The notes below the pieces were generated by a model. It saw only the letters and a program-made list of their open reading frames with translations, ran no database searches and was not told where the DNA came from. The translations under genes and the position numbers were made by a program. Below, in pieces: positions 43,030 to 52,814 of a DNA stretch of 64,000 bases (its first letter is position 1; each line of letters starts with the position of its first letter). Origin of the DNA: Sphingopyxis sp. JAI108 (GTDB lineage: Bacteria; Pseudomonadota; Alphaproteobacteria; Sphingomonadales; Sphingomonadaceae); assembly GCF_013410105.1 (NCBI RefSeq), contig NZ_JACCCJ010000003.1:186001-250000 (forward strand), read 5' to 3'.

Positions 43030-43062
43030 AAAAGGGGCGGGGCCATCGCTGGTCCCGCCCCC
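43030..43062 (-). terminator. rho-independent terminator of the YceI gene
   Basis: On the minus strand GGGGCGGG pairs with CCCGCCCC and is followed by TTTT, 40 bases after the YceI stop. This is one of the clearest classical terminators in the window. Confidence 0.85.
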
Positions 43063-43101
43063 TGATACGCGGCGCGTGTGACAGATTGGGGTGCGCGCGA
43101 C

Positions 43102-43743
43102 TTACTGCTTTTCGAAGGCGGCGTGGATTTCGAGCTCGACCTCGTCGCTGACCATCGGAATGCCCATCGAGACGCCGAAATCGCTGCGCTTGATCGTCGT
43201 TTCGGCTTCGAAACCCACGGTTTCCTTCTTGTTCATGCCGACGCCCGCGCCGTGGAAATCGACGTCGAGCGTGACGGGCTTGGTCACGCCGTTGAGGGTC
43301 AGGTTGCCCATGACCTTGGCCTCGTCGCCCTCGGCATCGACGACGACGCTGGTCGACACGAATTTGGCGTCGGCGGGATTGGCGCCGAAGAAGTCGGGCT
43401 TGCCGCCGTCCTTGCCGGCGCGGAGCAGGTGGCTGGTCAGGCCGGCGCTGGCGGTGGTGACCTTGGCGACGGGGATCGTCACGTCGACCTTGGCGGCGGC
43501 GGGGTTGGCGGGATCGATGACGAGCGTGCCGGTCACATCGCCGAAGATGCCGGTATATTTGCTGAAGCCGAGGTGATCGACTTCCCAGACGACCATCGTG
43601 TGGCCGGGGTCGGCGGCATAGGTGCCCGCGGTGACGCGCGACTTGTCGGGCGCGCCGGGGGCGGAGCCGCCCTGCGCGACGACGATCGGGGTCGCGACGG
43701 CGGCGAGAAGGGCGATAGCGGCAAGGGGGGCAATGCGGCGCAT
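43102..43743 (-). CDS. YceI-family periplasmic lipid-binding protein
   Basis: A 213-residue protein with a signal peptide (about 1-23, ending IVVAQG) and a YceI lipocalin-like barrel. Family features are the AGTYAADPGHTMVVWEVDHLGFSKYTGIF start, the SHLLRAGKDGGKPDFFG segment and the SDFGVSMGIPMVSDEVELEI end. YceI proteins bind polyisoprenoids or other amphiphiles. ATG 43743 is chosen over a longer frame because the signal peptide starts here. Confidence 0.93.
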   Translation of the reverse strand: MRRIAPLAAIALLAAVATPIVVAQGGSAPGAPDKSRVTAGTYAADPGHTMVVWEVDHLGFSKYTGIFGDVTGTLVIDPANPAAAKVDVTIPVAKVTTASAGLTSHLLRAGKDGGKPDFFGANPADAKFVSTSVVVDAEGDEAKVMGNLTLNGVTKPVTLDVDFHGAGVGMNKKETVGFEAETTIKRSDFGVSMGIPMVSDEVELEIHAAFEKQ

Positions 43744-43833
43744 GAACGATCTCCTGTTGGGGAGGCGAAAGCTAGGCGACGGCATGGGTTGGCGTCAACA
43801 AGCGGCGGAGAAACGCAGCGTTTCGGTTCGGCG

Positions 43834-44244
43834 TCAGCGCGCGCGACGGGCCTCGAACCAGTTGCGCAGCGCCGCGGCGGCGCAGCCGGTGAAGCCGTAG
43901 CTGCCGACCGGCGAGCAGCTGTTCGGGCGGCTGGCGCGCGCGACATTTTCATAGCCTTCGACCGCCGAGGTCCAGCTGCCGCCCCCGACGACCTCGTCCT
44001 CCTTCAATTCCTCGCGTAATGCCTTGGGCACGCGGTAGCGTTCGGTTTCAGGCTCCTGCGCGCAGACGACGATCTCGCCCTCCTGCGGTTCGGGGCAGGG
44101 TTCGTCGCCATAGGTGTAGAGCACCGAGGTCCGCTCGGGCGGCGAGCCCGACTGCGCGAGGCTGTCGTCGTCCTGCGCGAGCGCGGGCGCGGCGAGGGCG
44201 AGCGCCGCGAGGAGGGAAAGGAGGCCGGTCTTTTTCTTCGTCAC
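43834..44244 (-). CDS. hypothetical exported protein
   Basis: A 136-residue protein with a signal peptide (about 1-24, ALAAPALAQD). The mature part has two cysteine pairs, PCPEPQEGEIVVCAQ and SCSPVGSYGFTGC, probably disulfides, and the motif RYRVPKALRE, which occurs in many sphingomonad secreted proteins (from memory). GTG 44244 is used as start. Function unknown; it lies upstream of the YceI gene on the same strand, 90 bases away. Confidence 0.75.
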   Translation of the reverse strand: MTKKKTGLLSLLAALALAAPALAQDDDSLAQSGSPPERTSVLYTYGDEPCPEPQEGEIVVCAQEPETERYRVPKALREELKEDEVVGGGSWTSAVEGYENVARASRPNSCSPVGSYGFTGCAAAALRNWFEARRAR

Positions 44245-44403
44245 AAATCGCGTTCCCAGACCCCGTATCCCCGCGATCCCGGATGGAAGGGCGCAGATGA
44301 ACCTAAGCCGAACTGCCCGCTCGTAACGCTTTGCGCTTTTGGCGCGAACTGGGTGACGACGAAGGCCGGCGCGGGGCCGATGCCTTCCAGATGGAGATAC
44401 ATC

Positions 44404-44889
44404 ATGAAAAACCAAGCCCTTTTCGCGCTGCTCGCCGCGGTGCTCGCGCCGCTGTCGGTCGCCGCCTTTACGCCGCAGGCCTATGCCAAGCCGGTTTACG
44501 TCGGTGTTGACGGTGGCAACATCGCGGTGAGCGGCTATGACGCGGTGAGCTATTTCGAGGGCGACGGCGTGCCGGTGAAGGGCGACGCCGCCTTTGCCGT
44601 CGAGCATGACGGCGCGGTCTATCATTTCGCGAGCGCCGGCCATGCGGCGAAATTCCAGGCCGATCCGGCGGCGTTCGTGCCGCAATATGGCGGGCATTGC
44701 GCGTGGGCGATGTCGCGCGGCTATCTCGCGCCCGGCGATCCGCTGGCCTATGCGATGGTCGACGGCAAGCTTTACCTGAATTTCAACCAGGAGGTGAAGG
44801 CTAAGTGGGACAAGGACCGCGCGGGCTATATCGCGTCGGCGGAGAAAAATTGGGTGGCGATGCCCGACGACGCCAAATTCGGCGGATGA
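44404..44889 (+). CDS. exported YHS-domain protein
   Basis: A 161-residue protein with a signal peptide (about 1-29) and one YHS domain: NIAVSGYDAVSYFEGDGVPVKGD, then HFASAGHAAKFQADPAAFVPQYGGHCAWAM. YHS domains occur in copper and other metal proteins; here a single Cys and several His are available as ligands. ATG 44404 fits the signal peptide. A strong hairpin follows the stop. Confidence 0.88.
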   Translation: MKNQALFALLAAVLAPLSVAAFTPQAYAKPVYVGVDGGNIAVSGYDAVSYFEGDGVPVKGDAAFAVEHDGAVYHFASAGHAAKFQADPAAFVPQYGGHCAWAMSRGYLAPGDPLAYAMVDGKLYLNFNQEVKAKWDKDRAGYIASAEKNWVAMPDDAKFGG

Positions 44890-44895
44890 GATGGC

Positions 44896-44915
44896 GGGGC
44901 CGGGGAGCCGGCCCC
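44896..44915 (+). terminator. hairpin after the YHS gene
   Basis: GGGGCCGG and CCGGCCCC pair perfectly around GGAG, 7 bases after the stop. There is no T-run. Confidence 0.55.
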
Positions 44916-45129
44916 CCTGCCCGAGCCAATCCGCTTTGGTTCCATAAAAACCGGGTTTGCGCATAAAAAATTCCGATTGCGCCACACGGGCTTATCGGTT
45001 TGCCGTGCAAAACGGCCGATGACCTGCGCAACTTTCCCCATTTCCGCGAGTATTCATGTGCCAGAAAGGGTCACGTCAACGGGCGGGCCCATGCTGCGGG
45101 GGCAGCAGGTTCAATTGAAGGAGTAGGGT

Positions 45130-46020
45130 ATGGGTGCCGTTTCGAAAAGTTCAGGCGCAATGCTGATGCTGGCGATGCTCGCCGCACCGGCCATGGGCGG
45201 CCTGACGGCGCAGGCGCAGGAGCAGGCGCAAGAGGCGTCCGACAGCGAAGTCATGACGACCGTTTACGGGCAGCTGCCGTCGCCCGAAGAGATGACCAAG
45301 GGGCCGAAGGTCGAAGGCATTATCTCCTCGCGCAGCGACGGCCGGATGCAGGTCACGACCGCCGACGGCAACAACACGGCGATCGCGATCGCCGAATACA
45401 CCAAGATCAAGAGCAGCGGCGGCTTCCTGGGCCTCGACCGCGACAAGCTCCCGGCGAATTCGCTGCTCAACGGCCTTCCGGTCGAGGTCGACACCCTGCA
45501 ATGGGACGGCGGCTTGGTGGCGAACGAGGTCAACCTCAAGAGCAAGGACCTGCGCACCGCGTCGATGATCCACACCGGCACCGACCAGCGCTTTGCCGAG
45601 CAGACAGCGGCGACCGAAGCGCTGCGCGGCCGCGTCGGCGACATCGACCAGTATAACGTCAAGGGCACGACGAACGTGAACTTCGACACCGGCAAGGCGG
45701 TGCTGACCGAACAGGCGAAGGCCGACCTTTGCGCCGCCGCGACGCAGGCCGAAAGCATGGACAACGCATTGTTGCTCGTCGTCGGCTACACCGATTCGAC
45801 GGGCAGCCAGGAACTCAACCAGGTGCTCAGCGAAAAGCGCGCCGGCCGCGTGGTCAATCACCTGCAGCAGGCATGCGGATGGAAGCCCTATCGCATGCTG
45901 ACCCCGACGGGCATGGCCGAAGCCGACCCGGCGGCGGACAACACCACCCCCGAAGGCAAGGCGCAGAACCGCCGTGTCGCGGTGAATATCATGGTCAGCA
46001 AGGGCCTCGACGGCATGTAG
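45130..46020 (+). CDS. OmpA-family outer-membrane protein
   Basis: A 296-residue protein with a signal peptide (about 1-30, ending TAQAQ) and a C-terminal OmpA peptidoglycan-binding domain (about 175-290; NVNFDTGKAVLTEQAK, GYTDSTGSQELNQVLSEKRAGRV). The middle (about 45-165) is a beta-rich region without a recognised barrel: it reads like an OB-type or DUF5666-like domain. It may link the envelope to the peptidoglycan without being a pore. A strong GAAGGAG precedes ATG 45130. Confidence 0.88.
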   Translation: MGAVSKSSGAMLMLAMLAAPAMGGLTAQAQEQAQEASDSEVMTTVYGQLPSPEEMTKGPKVEGIISSRSDGRMQVTTADGNNTAIAIAEYTKIKSSGGFLGLDRDKLPANSLLNGLPVEVDTLQWDGGLVANEVNLKSKDLRTASMIHTGTDQRFAEQTAATEALRGRVGDIDQYNVKGTTNVNFDTGKAVLTEQAKADLCAAATQAESMDNALLLVVGYTDSTGSQELNQVLSEKRAGRVVNHLQQACGWKPYRMLTPTGMAEADPAADNTTPEGKAQNRRVAVNIMVSKGLDGM

Positions 46021-46027
46021 GATGTGC

Positions 46028-46050
46028 GGGGTGGGCTTTGCCCACCCCTT
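46028..46050. terminator. strong terminator after the OmpA gene
   Basis: GGGGTGGGC and GCCCACCCC pair perfectly around TTT, followed by TTATT on the plus strand. It separates the OmpA gene from the convergent bioA gene. Confidence 0.85.
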
Positions 46051-46062
46051 ATTACATGGGCT

Positions 46063-47325
46063 TCAGTCCCCGAGAAGCTCGAGCGACGCCGCGATTGCAT
46101 CCCACACCTGCGCCAGCTCGTCCGGCGTGATGCAATAGGGCGGCATCACATAGAGCGTGTTGCCGAGCGGGCGGAGCAGGACGCCGCGGTCGCGATAATA
46201 AGCGATGAGGCGCGGCGCGAGGTTCGACAGATAGCCGCCATCGGCCACCACCATGTCGAGCGCGGCGATCGTGCCGACGCGGCGGGGTTTCTCCAGCCGG
46301 GGATCGTGTGACAGCAGCGAAAGATGCGCGGCTTGTGCCTCGGCGAGCGCGTCGATGCGCGCCTGGACGGGCTCCTCGCGCCAGATAGCGAGGTTCGCGT
46401 TCGCGGCGGCGCAGGCGATCGGGTTCGCGGTGTAGCTCGACGAATGGTAGAAGGCCCTGCCGCGGTCTTCCGAATAATGCGCCTGAAAGATCGGCTCGAT
46501 GCAGAGCGTGACCGCGAGCGGCAGCGCGCCGCCGGTGAGCCCCTTCGACAGACAGACGATGTCGGGGATGACCCCCGCCTGGTCGCAGGCGAAGCGCGTG
46601 CCGGTGCGCCCCCAGCCGGTCATCACCTCGTCGGCGATGAACAGGACGCCGTGGCGCGCGCAGATGCTCCGCATTTCGGCGAGCACCCACGCGGGATAGA
46701 CGAGCATGCCGCCGGCGCCGAGGATCAGGGGTTCGACGATGAAGGCGGCGGGCTTTTGCACGCACGCGGCTTCGAGCACGTCGAGCGTGGCTTGTTCCAG
46801 CCCTTCGTGCGGAAAGGGGATGGTATCGACGTCGAAGAGCAGGGGCTGCCATGCGCGGTTGTAGACCCCGCGCTCGCCGACCGACATCGTGCCGATCGTG
46901 TCACCATGATAGCTGTGTTCGAGGACGAGGATCCGGCTGCGCGCCTCGCCGATGTTGAACCAGTATCCGAGCGCCATCTTCAAGGCGACCTCGACGCTGG
47001 TCGAACCCGAGTCCGAGAAGAAGACGCGCGTGAGCGGATCGGGCGTGATGCGGATCAGTTCGGCGGCGAGCGTTTCGGCGGGCTCGTGCGTCCAGCCGGC
47101 GAAGATGAGCTGGTCGAGCTTTTCGGATTGGTCGCGGATCGCGGCCATGATGCGCGGGTGTGCATGGCCATGGGTGGTGACCCACCAGCTCGAGATGGCG
47201 TCGATCCAACTTTGGCCGTCGGCGGCGTGGAGTTTGGCGTCTTTGGCGTGCGAAATCAGCGGGATGGGGTCGCCGAGGCCGTGCTGGGTGAAGGGGTGCC
47301 AGATGGGGGAGGGGGGCGTTGTCAT
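46063..47325 (-). CDS. bioA: adenosylmethionine-8-amino-7-oxononanoate aminotransferase
   Basis: PLP enzyme that turns 8-amino-7-oxononanoate (KAPA) into 7,8-diaminononanoate with SAM as amino donor. The 420-residue length is normal. Family motifs: IWHPFTQH at the N-terminus, SWWVTTHGHAHP near 46, FIADEVMTGWGRTG near 230, and the PLP lysine in SKGLTGGALPL near 270. It lies behind bioF-bioD with a repeat in the 122-base gap. Confidence 0.97.
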   Translation of the reverse strand: MTTPPSPIWHPFTQHGLGDPIPLISHAKDAKLHAADGQSWIDAISSWWVTTHGHAHPRIMAAIRDQSEKLDQLIFAGWTHEPAETLAAELIRITPDPLTRVFFSDSGSTSVEVALKMALGYWFNIGEARSRILVLEHSYHGDTIGTMSVGERGVYNRAWQPLLFDVDTIPFPHEGLEQATLDVLEAACVQKPAAFIVEPLILGAGGMLVYPAWVLAEMRSICARHGVLFIADEVMTGWGRTGTRFACDQAGVIPDIVCLSKGLTGGALPLAVTLCIEPIFQAHYSEDRGRAFYHSSSYTANPIACAAANANLAIWREEPVQARIDALAEAQAAHLSLLSHDPRLEKPRRVGTIAALDMVVADGGYLSNLAPRLIAYYRDRGVLLRPLGNTLYVMPPYCITPDELAQVWDAIAASLELLGD

Positions 47326-47345
47326 CGCGCGTTCCTATACTCCTT

Positions 47346-47440
47346 CGTCATCCCCGCGAAAGACGAAACCCCGTGCTCCCCGGCGAAAGCCGGGGGCCAG
47401 CGAGACGTTTCCGTGGGCCCCGGCTTTCGCCGGGGAACAT
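47346..47440. repeat. inverted repeat between bioD and bioA, CCCCGGCGAAAGCCGGGG type
   Basis: Two CCCCGG-CGAAAG-CCGGGG hairpins, one in each orientation, plus a CGTCATCCCCGCGAAAG start at the left. It is a variant of the CGTCATTCCCGCGAAAGCGGG family. It may reduce bioA expression relative to bioF and bioD. Confidence 0.8.
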
Positions 47441-47447
47441 GAATGAG

Positions 47448-48056
47448 CTAGCGGAAATCGGCGAGGTCGAAGTTCGCGTCGAATGCTTTCGTCAAGGCTT
47501 CGCTCGTCAGCGAATCGATGATCGGTAACCGGCCCAGCCTGCGCACGCCGCTGATTTCCGCGATGATCGCCTCGCTGTCCTCCACCGCGTGGCCAAGGAA
47601 GGCGAGGCCGTGGATCGGCACGCCGCGCGCTCGCAAAGCTTCGATCGTCAGCAGGCTGTGGTTGATCGTGCCGAGCGCGGTGCGCGCGCAGACGATGACG
47701 GGGATCTGCCATGCCGCAAAGAGGTCGGCGTAGAGGGTCGTGCGCGTGACCGGGACGAGCGCGCCGCCGGCGCCCTCGACGATAAGGTCGCCGGGCGGCG
47801 GCGTGACGCTTTCGACGTCAATGTTAACGCCGTCAATTTCGGCGGCGATATGCGGCGAGGCGGGGGTGACGAGGCGGTGGGCCTCGGGGATGATCGGCAC
47901 CCCGGCGAGGCGCGCGACGACCTCGCTGTCGGTCTCGTCTTCGAGACCCGACTGGATCGGTTTCCAGTAGGAAGCGCCGGTGGCCTGCGCCAAGCCTACG
48001 GAAAATATGGTTTTTCCGATGCCCGTGTCGGTGCCCGTGACGACGAAGCGCGTCAT
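47448..48056 (-). CDS. bioD: dethiobiotin synthetase
   Basis: ATP-dependent ligase that closes the ureido ring of dethiobiotin from 7,8-diaminononanoate and CO2. A P-loop is at residues 8-16 (GTDTGIGKT, Lys15), and YWKPIQSG follows near 30. The VEGAGGALVPV segment near 95-105 is the second family motif. 202 residues. Its start overlaps the bioF stop by 4 bases, so the pair is coupled. Confidence 0.95.
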   Translation of the reverse strand: MTRFVVTGTDTGIGKTIFSVGLAQATGASYWKPIQSGLEDETDSEVVARLAGVPIIPEAHRLVTPASPHIAAEIDGVNIDVESVTPPPGDLIVEGAGGALVPVTRTTLYADLFAAWQIPVIVCARTALGTINHSLLTIEALRARGVPIHGLAFLGHAVEDSEAIIAEISGVRRLGRLPIIDSLTSEALTKAFDANFDLADFR

Positions 48057-49189
48057 GCGGCCGCCATTGCATCGGCGAGCGCGTCGGCCATCTCGTCGAT
48101 ATTAACCTCGTCAACATTGAGCGTGATCGCGATGCGGAGGCGGGCCGTGCCTTCCGCCACCGTCGGCGGACGGATCCCGCGAATGTCGAAGCCCGCATCG
48201 CGCAGGCTTGCCGCGATGCGCATCGTGCGGTCGTTGTCGCCGATGATCACGGGCAGGATCTGCGTTCCGCTGGCGGGAATGCCGAGCGGAACGAGGCGTT
48301 CGGCGGCGTAGCGGACGAGCGCGTGGAGGCGCGCCTGGCGTTCGGGCTCGTTGGCGACGATCTCGATCGCCTGGCGGACGAGCCACGCGCTAAGCGGCGA
48401 GGGCGCGGTCGAGAAGATAAAGGGGCGGCCGCGGTTGACGAGGAAGTCGCAAGCGACCGCGGGGGCGCACAGCAGCGCGCCTTCGGCGCCGAGCGCCTTT
48501 CCGCAGGTGTGAAGCGTGATAAGGTTGTCGCGGCGCGGCAGGCCGTGCGCGAGGCCGGCGCCGCCAGGGCCAAACACCCCTGTTGCGTGCGCTTCGTCGA
48601 CCACAAATATGGCGTCGTGGCGGTCGGCGACTTCGGCGAGCGCGGTGAGCGGGGCGCGGTCGCCGTCCATCGAGTAGAGGCTTTCGACTGCGATCCACGG
48701 CGTTCCGGCGCCGCCACCGGCGCGCCAGCGGGTGATGATGTCGTCGAACGCCTGCGCGTCATTGTGCGCGGCGGCGACGGTTCCCGCGCGGCCGAGCTTC
48801 ATCCCGTCGTGCGCGCTCGCGTGGATCAGCTCATCATGGACGACGAGGTCGCCGCGCTGCGGCAGCGTCGCGAACAGCGCGGCGTTGGCGGCGAAACCGG
48901 TCGCGAAAAAGAGCGCAGCCTCGCTGCCATAATGGCGCGCGGCATGCGCTTCCAGCGCCTCATGCTCTGCGTGATTTCCGCGCAGCAGACGCGAGCCGCC
49001 CGATCCGGCAGGGAGGCCGCGTTCGATGCCGGCGGCGAGGGCGGTGCGGAGTGCTTCGCTGTCGGCGAGGCCGAGATAGTCGTTCGACGCGAAATCGCGG
49101 CCGGCGCGCGGCGCGAGGGCGCGGCGGCGGCTTTGGGCCGCGAGCGCGTCGAGGTCGCGGCGGTGGGTGTCGAAGGGAGAATTCGGCAT
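48053..49189 (-). CDS. bioF: 8-amino-7-oxononanoate synthase
   Basis: PLP enzyme that joins pimeloyl-thioester and alanine to make 8-amino-7-oxononanoate (KAPA). 378 residues. The DFASNDYLGLA start motif near 28-38, DEAHATGVFGPGG near 198 and the PLP lysine in HTCGKALGAEGALL near 230 are all present. First gene of bioF-bioD-(repeat)-bioA. A REP-like repeat separates it from ilvC. Confidence 0.96.
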   Translation of the reverse strand: MPNSPFDTHRRDLDALAAQSRRRALAPRAGRDFASNDYLGLADSEALRTALAAGIERGLPAGSGGSRLLRGNHAEHEALEAHAARHYGSEAALFFATGFAANAALFATLPQRGDLVVHDELIHASAHDGMKLGRAGTVAAAHNDAQAFDDIITRWRAGGGAGTPWIAVESLYSMDGDRAPLTALAEVADRHDAIFVVDEAHATGVFGPGGAGLAHGLPRRDNLITLHTCGKALGAEGALLCAPAVACDFLVNRGRPFIFSTAPSPLSAWLVRQAIEIVANEPERQARLHALVRYAAERLVPLGIPASGTQILPVIIGDNDRTMRIAASLRDAGFDIRGIRPPTVAEGTARLRIAITLNVDEVNIDEMADALADAMAAA

Positions 49190-49202
49190 CGCTTCCTCAA
49201 TT

Positions 49203-49298
49203 CGTCATGGCGAGCGGAGCGAAGCAATCTCCAGCCCGCGAAATTGCACGAGGCCGATGCCTGGAGATTGCTTCGTCGCTACGCTCCTCGCAATGACG
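49203..49298. repeat. REP-like inverted repeat (copy 5)
   Basis: CGTCATGGCGAGCGGAGCGAAGC and CGCTACGCTCCTCGCAATGACG face each other between ilvC and bioF. It is closest in sequence to copy 3 in the ccm region. Confidence 0.9.
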
Positions 49299-49313
49299 AG
49301 GTTTGTTGGCGGT

Positions 49314-50384
<1,071 letters not shown>

Positions 50385-50450
50385 CTAGGGGGTGATTTGA
50401 TGTGGGAGAGTGGGCGCCAACCTGATGCCGGAACCCGATGTTAACGGTGT

Positions 50451-50969
50451 TTACAGCGCCTCCGACCCGCGGGCGATGGCGACGACGCCGGTGCGGCCGA
50501 CCTCGACCAGCCCGCATTCGCGCATCAGCGCGATGAAGCGGTCGACCTTGTCGCTGTTCCCGGTGATTTCGAAGATGAAGCTGGTGAGCGTCGTATCGAC
50601 GACCTTGGCGCGGAAGACGTCGGCCATGCGTAGCGCCTCGATGCGCTTGTCGCCGGTGCCCGCGACCTTCACGAGCGCGATCTCGCGCTCGACATGCGCC
50701 TCGCCCGCGTCGTTGAGGTCGATGACCTTGTGCACGGGGACGAGCCGGTCGAGCTGCGCGATGATCTGGTCGATGATCGGCGGCGGGCCGTTGGTGACGA
50801 TCGTGATGCGCGACAGCGCGTGGTCCGAGCTGATGTCGGCCACGGTCAGGCTTTCGATATTATAGCCGCGCGCGGTGAACAGCCCGGTGATCTTGGCGAG
50901 CACCCCGGCCTCGTTATCGACGGTTATGGCGAGCACATGGCGCTCGCCGGCTTCGGTCTTGATTTTCAT
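50451..50969 (-). CDS. ilvN: acetolactate synthase small (regulatory) subunit
   Basis: A 172-residue regulatory subunit with an N-terminal ACT domain (about 10-85; HVLAITVDNEAGVLAKITGLFTARGYNIESL) that binds valine, and the C-terminal ALS_ss domain. It activates the large subunit and gives feedback control. It starts 5 bases after ilvB. Confidence 0.96.
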   Translation of the reverse strand: MKIKTEAGERHVLAITVDNEAGVLAKITGLFTARGYNIESLTVADISSDHALSRITIVTNGPPPIIDQIIAQLDRLVPVHKVIDLNDAGEAHVEREIALVKVAGTGDKRIEALRMADVFRAKVVDTTLTSFIFEITGNSDKVDRFIALMRECGLVEVGRTGVVAIARGSEAL

Positions 50970-50974
50970 ATGTT

Positions 50975-52729
50975 TTACACCAGTGCCTTGGCTTCGTCGT
51001 CCATCGTGCCGGTGATGTCATTCGGCTGGAGGATCATGTCGGTGTGCGCCGCTCCGCTCGGGATCATCGGGAAGCAGTTGGCGAGCTGTGCGACGCGGCA
51101 GTCGACGATCACCGGGCCGGGCGTGTCGATCATCGTCGCGATGCCGTCCTCGAGCTGACCCAGCGTGTCGATCCGCAGGCCGGTCCAGCCATAGGCATCG
51201 GCGAGCTTCACGAAATCGGGCAGGCTGTCCGAATAGCTGTTCGAATAGCGGCTTTCGTAGGTCAGCTCCTGCCACTGGCGGACCATCCCCATCCATTCAT
51301 TGTTGAGGATGAAGATCTTCACCGGCAGCCGGTATTGCGCGACCGTGCCCATTTCCTGGATGTTCATCTGGAGGCTGGCTTCGCCCGCGATGCAGATGAC
51401 GAGGCGGTTCGGGTTGGCGATCTGCGCGCCGACCGCGGCGGGGAAGCCATAGCCCATCGTGCCGAGCCCGCCGCTGGTGAGCCAGCGGTTCGGGGCCGAG
51501 AAGCCGAAATGCTGCGCCGCCCACATCTGGTGCTGGCCGACCTCGGTCGTGATGATCGGGTCCATGCCGCGCGTTGCGTCGAACAGTGCCTTCACCGCGC
51601 GCTGCGGCATGATGTCGGCGCCGGGGTCCTGCTTTTCGGGGAAGTCGAGGCAGCGCGTCGCGCGCCAGCCATCGACGCGGCGCCACCATTCGCCAAGGTC
51701 GCGCGCCTTGTGCCCCTTGTCGGCCCACGCCGCGATCAGCGCATCGAGCGCGCGGCCCGCGTCACCCACCACCGCCAGGTCGACGGGGACGATCTTGTTG
51801 ATCGAGCTCCTGTCGATATCGATGTGGATCTTCTTCGAATCGGGCGAGAAGGCGTCGAGGCGGCCGGTGACGCGGTCGTCGAAGCGCGCGCCGACCGCGA
51901 TGATCAGGTCGGCGCGGTTCATCGCCATATTGGCTTCGTAGGTGCCGTGCATGCCGAGCATGCCGAGCCATTTCGGATCGTCGGCGGGGAAGGCGCCGAG
52001 GCCCATCAGCGTCGAGGTGACCGGCGCGCCGGTCAGCGACGCGAGCTGGCGCAAGGCGGCGCTGGCATCGGGGCCGGCGTTGATGACGCCGCCGCCGGTG
52101 TAGAAGACCGGGCGTTCGGCCGCGGCGATCATGTCGATCGCTTGCGCAATGGCATCGGCGTCGGGTTCGACCTGCGGGCGATAGCTGTTGTGCTGGATGA
52201 ATTCGGGCACGCTGTAGGTGCCGGTCGCGACCTGTACATTCTTTGGAATGTCGATCACCACCGGGCCGGGGCGGCCGTGCGTCGCAATATGGAACGCCTC
52301 GTGGATCACCGGGCCGAGCCGGTCGGGGTCCATGACGAGATAATTATGCTTGGTGCAGTGGCGCGTGATGCCGACCGTGTCGCATTCCTGGAAGGCATCG
52401 GTGCCGATCAACGTCGTCGGGACCTGTCCCGTGAGCACGACCATCGGAATCGAATCGAGCAAAGCGTCGGTGATGCCGGTGACCGCATTGGTCGCGCCGG
52501 GGCCCGAGGTGACGAGCACGACGCCGGGCTTGCCGGTCGAACGCGCATAACCCTCGGCCGCGTGCGTCGCCGCCTGTTCGTGGCGGACGAGGATGTGCTG
52601 GATCGTCGGGTGCTTGTAGAGCGCGTCATAGATCGGAAGGACCGCGCCGCCCGGATAGCCGAACACCGTATCGACCCCAAGGTCGACCAGCGCCTGAACC
52701 ACCATGTCGGCACCGCTCATTTCCGTCAC
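50975..52729 (-). CDS. ilvB: acetolactate synthase large subunit
   Basis: ThDP enzyme that starts branched-chain amino acid synthesis by condensing pyruvate (with itself or 2-oxobutyrate). The GYPGGAVLPIYDAL motif, catalytic Glu in RHEQAATHAAEGYAR, and central FAD region are present. GTG 52729 is taken as start because AAGGAG lies 7 bases upstream; ATG 52720 is 16 bases away from it. 584 residues. First gene of ilvB-ilvN-ilvC; no leader peptide is evident upstream. Confidence 0.97.
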   Translation of the reverse strand: MTEMSGADMVVQALVDLGVDTVFGYPGGAVLPIYDALYKHPTIQHILVRHEQAATHAAEGYARSTGKPGVVLVTSGPGATNAVTGITDALLDSIPMVVLTGQVPTTLIGTDAFQECDTVGITRHCTKHNYLVMDPDRLGPVIHEAFHIATHGRPGPVVIDIPKNVQVATGTYSVPEFIQHNSYRPQVEPDADAIAQAIDMIAAAERPVFYTGGGVINAGPDASAALRQLASLTGAPVTSTLMGLGAFPADDPKWLGMLGMHGTYEANMAMNRADLIIAVGARFDDRVTGRLDAFSPDSKKIHIDIDRSSINKIVPVDLAVVGDAGRALDALIAAWADKGHKARDLGEWWRRVDGWRATRCLDFPEKQDPGADIMPQRAVKALFDATRGMDPIITTEVGQHQMWAAQHFGFSAPNRWLTSGGLGTMGYGFPAAVGAQIANPNRLVICIAGEASLQMNIQEMGTVAQYRLPVKIFILNNEWMGMVRQWQELTYESRYSNSYSDSLPDFVKLADAYGWTGLRIDTLGQLEDGIATMIDTPGPVIVDCRVAQLANCFPMIPSGAAHTDMILQPNDITGTMDDEAKALV

Positions 52730-52785
52730 GACGAAACTCCTTCCAACCAAAAACGCGGCGCTTGTGCGCTGCGACAGGGTTGCGG

Positions 52786-52814
52786 GCAATAGGTGTATGA
52801 TTCTATCCTGTCAA
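52786..52814 (-). promoter_or_regulatory. possible ilvB promoter in the tail of miaA
   Basis: On the minus strand a perfect TTGACA (52809-52814) is followed after 17 bases by TATTGC (52786-52791), which is a weak -10 match. An alternative pairs TAGAAT with an upstream TTACGC. Either would give a short leader before ilvB. Confidence 0.35.

Noticed and set aside
51044..52792. 582-codon plus-strand frame opposite ilvB
   Set aside because: Exact antisense of a conserved enzyme gene; Arg/Asp/His-rich without motifs.
52730..52800. Search for an ilvB leader peptide like that of leuA
   Set aside because: The short region between the likely promoter and the ilvB start holds no frame rich in Ile, Val or Leu.
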